DNA of 10,130 nt from Mucilaginibacter sp. UBA4741. GTDB lineage: Bacteria; Bacteroidota; Bacteroidia; Sphingobacteriales; Sphingobacteriaceae. Location: positions 1 through 10,130 of the forward strand of contig DHIR01000029.1 in assembly GCA_002403905.1 (NCBI GenBank). The letters run 5' to 3'. The stretch's first letter is position 1. Each line of letters begins with the position of its first letter. Under the pieces are notes generated by a model. The model had not been told where the DNA came from and made no database searches. It saw nothing but the letters and a program-made list of their open reading frames with translations. The translations under genes and the position numbers were made by a program. Shown one piece after another: positions 5,446 through 10,130 of the stretch.

Positions 5446-6538
5446 TTACTCTTTCGGCCCGCCAAATTCCATTAGGTAGGCTTTTAAAAATTCATTCAGC
5501 TCGCCATCCAACACCGCTGCCGCGTTTGATGTTTCATGATCGGTACGCAGGTCTTTAACCAGTTTATATGGATGCAGTACATAGTTACGGATCTGCGACC
5601 CCCACTCTATTTTCTTTTTATTGCCTTCTATTTTGTTGCTGGCTTCCTGGCGCTTGCGCATCTCAATCTCATACAATTGCGATTTTAGTAAGCGTATGGC
5701 GTTGTCCTTATTCTGCAATTGCGAACGTGACTCCTGGTTTTTGATAATAATGCCTGATGGTTTGTGATATAAACGTACCGCCGTTTCAACCTTGTTTACG
5801 TTTTGCCCGCCTGCACCGCCCGAGCGGAAAGTTTCAAACTCAATATCCGCAGGATTAACATCTATCTCTATCGTATCATCAACCAACGGGTAAACATACA
5901 CCGATGCGAAAGAGGTATGGCGCTTGGCGTTCGAATCGAACGGTGAGATCCGCACTAACCGGTGCACCCCATTCTCGCCTTTTAAGTAGCCATAAGCAAA
6001 ATCGCCTTCCAACTGCAAGGTTACGGTTTTAACACCTGCCGACTCACCTTCCTGGAAATCCTGCTCGGATACCTTATAGCCATTCTTCTCGCCCCACATA
6101 ATATACATGCGCATAAGCATGCCGGCCCAGTCGCAGCTTTCGGTGCCGCCCGCTCCTGCTGTTATTTGCAGCACGGCGTTAAACTGGTCCTCCTCGGCTG
6201 ATAGCATGTTTTTAAATTCAAGCTCTTCAACCACTTTTATGGCTTCGCTATATTGTTCCAACATTTCGGCTTCGGTAGCATCACCACTTTTAAAAAAATC
6301 AAACATTACGCCCGTATCATCAATAACCGATGCTACTTTCTGGTACTCGTCTGTCCAAACTTTTTTTGTTTTGATGGATGCTAAAACCTTTTCGGCTTCT
6401 TTGGGATAATCCCAAAAATGCGGGCCTACAGTTATGTCCTGTTCTATTTTTAATGCATCAAGCTTCTTGTCGATGTCAAAGATGCCTCCTCAGGGAAATT
6501 AATCTATCCCTTAAATCCTGGATCTGTTCTTTAGTCAT
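5446..6538 (-). CDS. prfB: Peptide chain release factor 2, with programmed +1 frameshift
   Basis: Recognises UGA/UAA stop codons and triggers peptide release. The gene is split: 20 codons from the ATG at 6538 ([20 protein letters not shown]) end at an in-frame TGA (6476-6478). A +1 slip at CTT TGA C continues into the second frame ([13 protein letters not shown]), giving 363 residues, close to the 365 of E. coli RF2. The ATG at 6306 is internal (residue 78). Domain 1 helices cover about 1-100; [11 protein letters not shown] is at about 127-137. The stop-codon-reading tripeptide SPF is at 198-200, and the catalytic GGQ loop at 243-245 lies within [18 protein letters not shown]. The Gln is the usual PrmC methylation site. 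SPF rather than PxT identifies RF2, not RF1. Low RF2 makes the ribosome pause at the TGA and shift frame, raising RF2 synthesis (autoregulation, known for the family). It is a single gene flanked by palindromic repeats on both sides. Confidence 0.97.
6475..6490 (-). other. prfB: Programmed +1 frameshift site of prfB
   Basis: On the minus strand it reads AGG AGG CAT CTT TGA C. The Shine-Dalgarno-like AGGAGG (6485-6490) is followed by 3 nt, the slippery CTT (6479-6481), then TGA (6476-6478) and C (6475). The spacing and slippery codon equal those of E. coli prfB (AGG GGG TAT CTT TGA C). The downstream frame is open to the stop at 5446. Confidence 0.95.
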
Positions 6539-6542
6539 GTGG

Positions 6543-6550
6543 CAAATATA
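6543..6550 (-). promoter_or_regulatory. Candidate -7 element for prfB
   Basis: TATATTTG on the minus strand, 4 nt before the prfB ATG at 6538, would give a nearly leaderless transcript. The region where a -33 box would lie is occupied by the arm of the inverted repeat 6554-6653, and no TTTG is seen there. The true promoter could be elsewhere. Confidence 0.35.
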
Positions 6551-6553
6551 ATA

Positions 6554-6653
6554 AGCCCCCTCTAAATCTCCCCCTGTAGGGAGGACTTTATTTTGCAGCT
6601 TCAATATAAAAATTAAAAAAGTCTCCCCTACCGGGGGAGATTTAGAGGGGGCT
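6554..6653. repeat. Long inverted repeat with 21-bp perfect outer arms
   Basis: The outer arms 6554-6574 and 6633-6653 are perfectly complementary over 21 bp (AGCCCCCTCTAAATCTCCCC plus one C). Complementarity continues imperfectly inward (GTAGGGAGGACTTT against GTAGGGGAGACTTT) to about 6588 and 6619, leaving an AT-rich centre of about 30 nt. It is C/G-homopolymer-rich, unlike the surrounding AT-rich DNA. I recall this AGCCCCCTCTAAATC word as a common Bacteroidota intergenic repeat. It sits between the prfB start and the terminator of the upstream gene. Confidence 0.85.
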
Positions 6654-6686
6654 AAAAAAAGCCTGTCCGCATTTAGCAAACAGGCT
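6654..6686 (-). terminator. Rho-independent terminator of the gene at 6709-7143
   Basis: On the minus strand AGCCTGT (6680-6686) and ACAGGCT (6660-6666) form a perfect 7-bp stem with a 13-nt loop, followed by a run of T (complement of 6654-6660). It begins 22 nt after the stop codon of the gene at 6709-7143. The T-run directly abuts the repeat 6554-6653. Confidence 0.85.
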
Positions 6687-6708
6687 CTTCATAGATAGAT
6701 ATTGTATC

Positions 6709-7143
6709 TTAAGCTATAGCCAACTGGCTAAGCAATGTGTTCATGTTGTTGTTACCGCTCAGCTTAGCTAATAGCTTACCTAAACCAAAATCGGTATCGT
6801 GCTCGTTTTTTGATTGTTGTATCATTTCCTGCATAACCGGTGGTATCAGCTCTTTAGCAATTTGTAAAGCAGCAACTGGCTCAATGCTGTAATAGTTATT
6901 TAGTTTATTAGCAAACTTATTAACAGCGCTATTAATTAGCGGGTTATTATAAATACCCGGGAACTGAAAATACTTGATCATATCTTTTAGCTTACCGCTT
7001 TCCATCTGGCTCTTTAATACCTCAATGATGGAGCTCGAGGCCTCATTAATCACCGCTTCATGGTATTTTACTGGAATTACAGGGTTGTCAATAACAGCCA
7101 TCCCGGCGTTATTTTTAACAAGCATAAAAAGTTTTTCAAACAT
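6709..7143 (-). CDS. Hypothetical protein, helical, 144 aa
   Basis: I do not recognise a characterised family. The product has no signal peptide, Cys or obvious membrane segment and looks mostly helical. It starts MFEKLFMLVKNNAGMAVIDNP, continues with helices around EASSSIIEVLKSQMESGKLKDMIKYF (about 35-60), then a segment NNPLINSAVNKFANKLNN (about 66-83). A further helix AALQIAKELIPPVMQEMIQQ covers about 90-109, and the Asn-rich C-terminus contains LLAKLSGNNNMNTLLSQ. The layout vaguely recalls DUF937-like proteins from Sphingobacteriaceae that begin with a similar LVKxNAxxAVxxNPxIP motif; this is from memory and uncertain. It is monocistronic: it has its own strong terminator and is divergent from pgi across 255 bp of AT-rich DNA. 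Ordinary codon use and a well-formed terminator support a real expressed gene. Confidence 0.75.
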   Translation of the reverse strand: MFEKLFMLVKNNAGMAVIDNPVIPVKYHEAVINEASSSIIEVLKSQMESGKLKDMIKYFQFPGIYNNPLINSAVNKFANKLNNYYSIEPVAALQIAKELIPPVMQEMIQQSKNEHDTDFGLGKLLAKLSGNNNMNTLLSQLAIA

Positions 7144-7341
7144 AATACAAGTACATTTAAATTATGATTATCAAAATGGCGATAAATAATTGATTTATTT
7201 ATCAAGTATTCAAATATATTAAATAATAATTTTAAATATGATACTAAATTTGTTTCGTCATTAAAAATATTACAATTCGATGAAATAAAAATAAACCTAT
7301 TTATAATTGTGTTGAAATAACACCTGCGTCACTTAGTTTAA

Positions 7342-7378
7342 AATTTAATATGCACCTTAATATTAAATTCTATTTTTG
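7342..7378 (+). promoter_or_regulatory. pgi promoter: -7 element with adjoining perfect dyad
   Basis: TATTTTTG (7371-7378) matches the TAnnTTTG -7 consensus, 20 nt before the pgi ATG. Directly upstream, AATTTAATAT (7342-7351) and ATATTAAATT (7360-7369) form a perfect 10-bp dyad around GCACCTTA, covering the -33/spacer zone. No TTTG -33 box is seen. The dyad may be an operator, though chance is possible in such AT-rich DNA. The rest of 7144-7341 is AT-rich with nothing recognised. Confidence 0.45.
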
Positions 7379-7392
7379 TTTACAAATTATAA

Positions 7393-9045
<1,653 letters not shown>

Positions 9046-9048
9046 GCC

Positions 9049-9117
9049 AGTTGGCAGTTTTTAGTTTGCAGTTTGCAGGAGTTTATTTTGCAAACTGCCA
9101 ACTAAAAACTGCTAACT
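9049..9117. terminator. Bidirectional terminator-like inverted repeat between pgi and the cyclotransferase gene
   Basis: Arms 9049-9076 and 9090-9117 pair over 28 positions with two mismatches and a 13-nt loop. The arms are built from reiterated GCAGTTT / AACTGC words, and T-rich runs lie within the stem. It begins 3 nt after the pgi stop and overlaps the first two bases of the convergent gene's stop codon. It fills the whole space between the two converging genes, which suggests a shared 3' end structure. Confidence 0.7.
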
Positions 9118-10130
9118 ATTTCTTCTTCACCAACTCTACCTGGTAAACGTATGGCCATTTTTTGCCGGTTACAAAAAGGCGTTTGCCTTTTTCGTCCCAG
9201 GCTATGCCGTTTAGTACATTGTTTCCATTATCATAATTAGCAGGGCGTTGTGATTGGGGCCAAAGATTAGCCATATTTGCGCGTTGCAACACGGCACCCG
9301 TTTTAGGGTTAATAACCAAAATGGTATCTCTTGTATAGATGTTCGAGTATAGTTTACCGTCAATATATTCCAACTCGTTAACTTCGGGTATAGGGCCCTT
9401 ATCGTCATATACGTCTATATAACCTATTTGATTGTACGTGTTTTTATCGAGGAACCAGATCCGGTTAGTGCTATCATCCAGGTACATTTTATTGCCATCA
9501 TAGGTAACGCCCCAGCCTTCTATGCCTACATTGTTATTAAATGTTTTTAGTAGTTTAAAGGTGTTTTTATCAAACACGTAACCAATTTTTTCGCGGTAGG
9601 TAAACATCACTATCTTATCCCCTATAATGGCGCTGCCTTCGCCAAATACTTTTGGATCTATTGGTTGCCTTTGCACTACCTTGCCTGTTTGCAGGTCTAC
9701 TTTTCTAAGTTCAGAGTGCCCGGTATCACCCGTAGTTTCATACAAATAACCATCCTTATACAAAAATCCCTCGGTATAGGCACTGGTATCATGCGGGAAT
9801 TTTTTAATTACCTTATAAGTATATTCTTCCGGAGCTTTTGCCGGCAGCATGACTATATTGGTTGAGATCTCCTGGCTTTTACCACCATTGTAAATCTTGG
9901 CGGTGATTGTTCTGGGGCCCATTGGAAGACTATCCGTTTTAACAAAAAATCCTGACGAATCTTTACCTACACCCACCCTTACCGAATCAATCAAATAAGC
10001 AATCGAATCGGGCTTTAAATCAGTATAGTTAACTTTTACGGTTACTTTGTCGCCGGTTTTATAGGTTGTTCCGGCATCCGGTATAATGGTGATGTCGCCC
10101 TCATGTTTCGTATCGGTATGACAACCAAAC
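9116..10130 (-). CDS. Glutaminyl-peptide cyclotransferase, probable lipoprotein (5' end beyond window)
   Basis: Predicted to convert N-terminal glutamine of peptides to pyroglutamate; belongs to the Glu_cyclase_2 (PF05096) beta-propeller family. The reading frame stays open to the right edge, so the codon at 9994 (TTG, inside ...SIAYLIDSVRV) is not the start; 337 residues are visible. The first visible residues are FGCHTDTKHEG. A Cys after Phe-Gly looks like a lipobox, which implies a lipoprotein with only its signal peptide cut off. Visible residues about 10-95 look like an Ig-like strand domain (YKTGDKVTVKVNYTDLKPDS, then MGPRTITAKIYNG). The cyclase domain follows: FPHDTSAYTEGFLYKDGYLY, ETTGDTGHSELRKVDLQTGK, GEGSAIIGDKIVMFTYRE, GIEGWGVTYDGNKMYL and ELEYIDGKLYSN, ending VYQVELVKKK. 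It likely acts at the periplasmic or outer-membrane surface. It converges on pgi. Confidence 0.88.
   Translation of the reverse strand, partial: FGCHTDTKHEGDITIIPDAGTTYKTGDKVTVKVNYTDLKPDSIAYLIDSVRVGVGKDSSGFFVKTDSLPMGPRTITAKIYNGGKSQEISTNIVMLPAKAPEEYTYKVIKKFPHDTSAYTEGFLYKDGYLYETTGDTGHSELRKVDLQTGKVVQRQPIDPKVFGEGSAIIGDKIVMFTYREKIGYVFDKNTFKLLKTFNNNVGIEGWGVTYDGNKMYLDDSTNRIWFLDKNTYNQIGYIDVYDDKGPIPEVNELEYIDGKLYSNIYTRDTILVINPKTGAVLQRANMANLWPQSQRPANYDNGNNVLNGIAWDEKGKRLFVTGKKWPYVYQVELVKKK

Noticed and set aside
5446..6306. prfB starting at the ATG at 6306 (286 aa)
   Set aside because: This would remove 77 residues of RF2 domain 1. The upstream sequence encodes them in frame and joins a 20-codon leader through the canonical CTT TGA C shift, so 6306 is an internal Met.
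6476..6679. Separate 67-aa minus-strand ORF
   Set aside because: Its last 20 codons are the prfB leader; the part before the ATG at 6538 runs through the inverted repeat and is not a protein.
9116..9994. Cyclotransferase starting at 9994
   Set aside because: The codon there is TTG inside a continuous reading frame that extends to the window edge and includes a lipobox-like Cys.

Overview
This window looks like chromosomal DNA of a Bacteroidota bacterium, most likely a Sphingobacteriaceae member such as Mucilaginibacter or Pedobacter. That is inference, based on three things: low GC content, TAnnTTTG-type -7 promoter elements close to start codons with no ribosome-binding sites, and protein sequences typical of that family. 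It is mostly housekeeping and accessory metabolism. I see no phage, plasmid or CRISPR content.

Left part (1-2835). Two different toxin-antitoxin modules with PIN-domain toxins flank a serine-biosynthesis gene. The first (minus strand, 19-577) has a small antitoxin overlapping a PIN toxin that stops early. The second (plus strand, 2165-2775) is a VapBC-like pair. Between them, 764-2053 encodes an unusual fusion: a complete SerB-type phosphoserine phosphatase joined to a SerA (3-phosphoglycerate dehydrogenase) remnant. The remnant has lost its NAD-binding catalytic domain but keeps a well-preserved serine-binding ACT domain.

Middle part (2821-6538, all minus strand). It holds a universal stress protein, a tandem pair of secreted alpha/beta-hydrolase esterases of identical length (301 aa), and prfB (release factor 2). 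prfB is split between two frames and is read through the classical autoregulatory +1 frameshift (AGGAGG, 3 nt, CTT TGA C). Its true start is at 6538, not at the internal ATG at 6306.

Right part (6554-10130). A conserved-looking protein of unknown function (minus strand) with a strong terminator is divergent from pgi (glucose-6-phosphate isomerase, plus strand). pgi converges on a lipoprotein-type glutaminyl-peptide cyclotransferase that runs off the right edge; only its signal peptide is missing.

Intergenic DNA is unusually rich in long inverted repeats: 34-bp arms at 5330-5437, 21-bp perfect arms at 6554-6653, 28-bp arms at 9049-9117, and shorter GGTTCAT-type hairpins at 2071-2094 and 2803-2834. 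They sit at gene ends or directly upstream of promoters and look like dispersed palindromic elements, some acting as terminators. Two smaller perfect dyads (5289-5314 and 7342-7369) lie where an operator or a leader hairpin would be expected.
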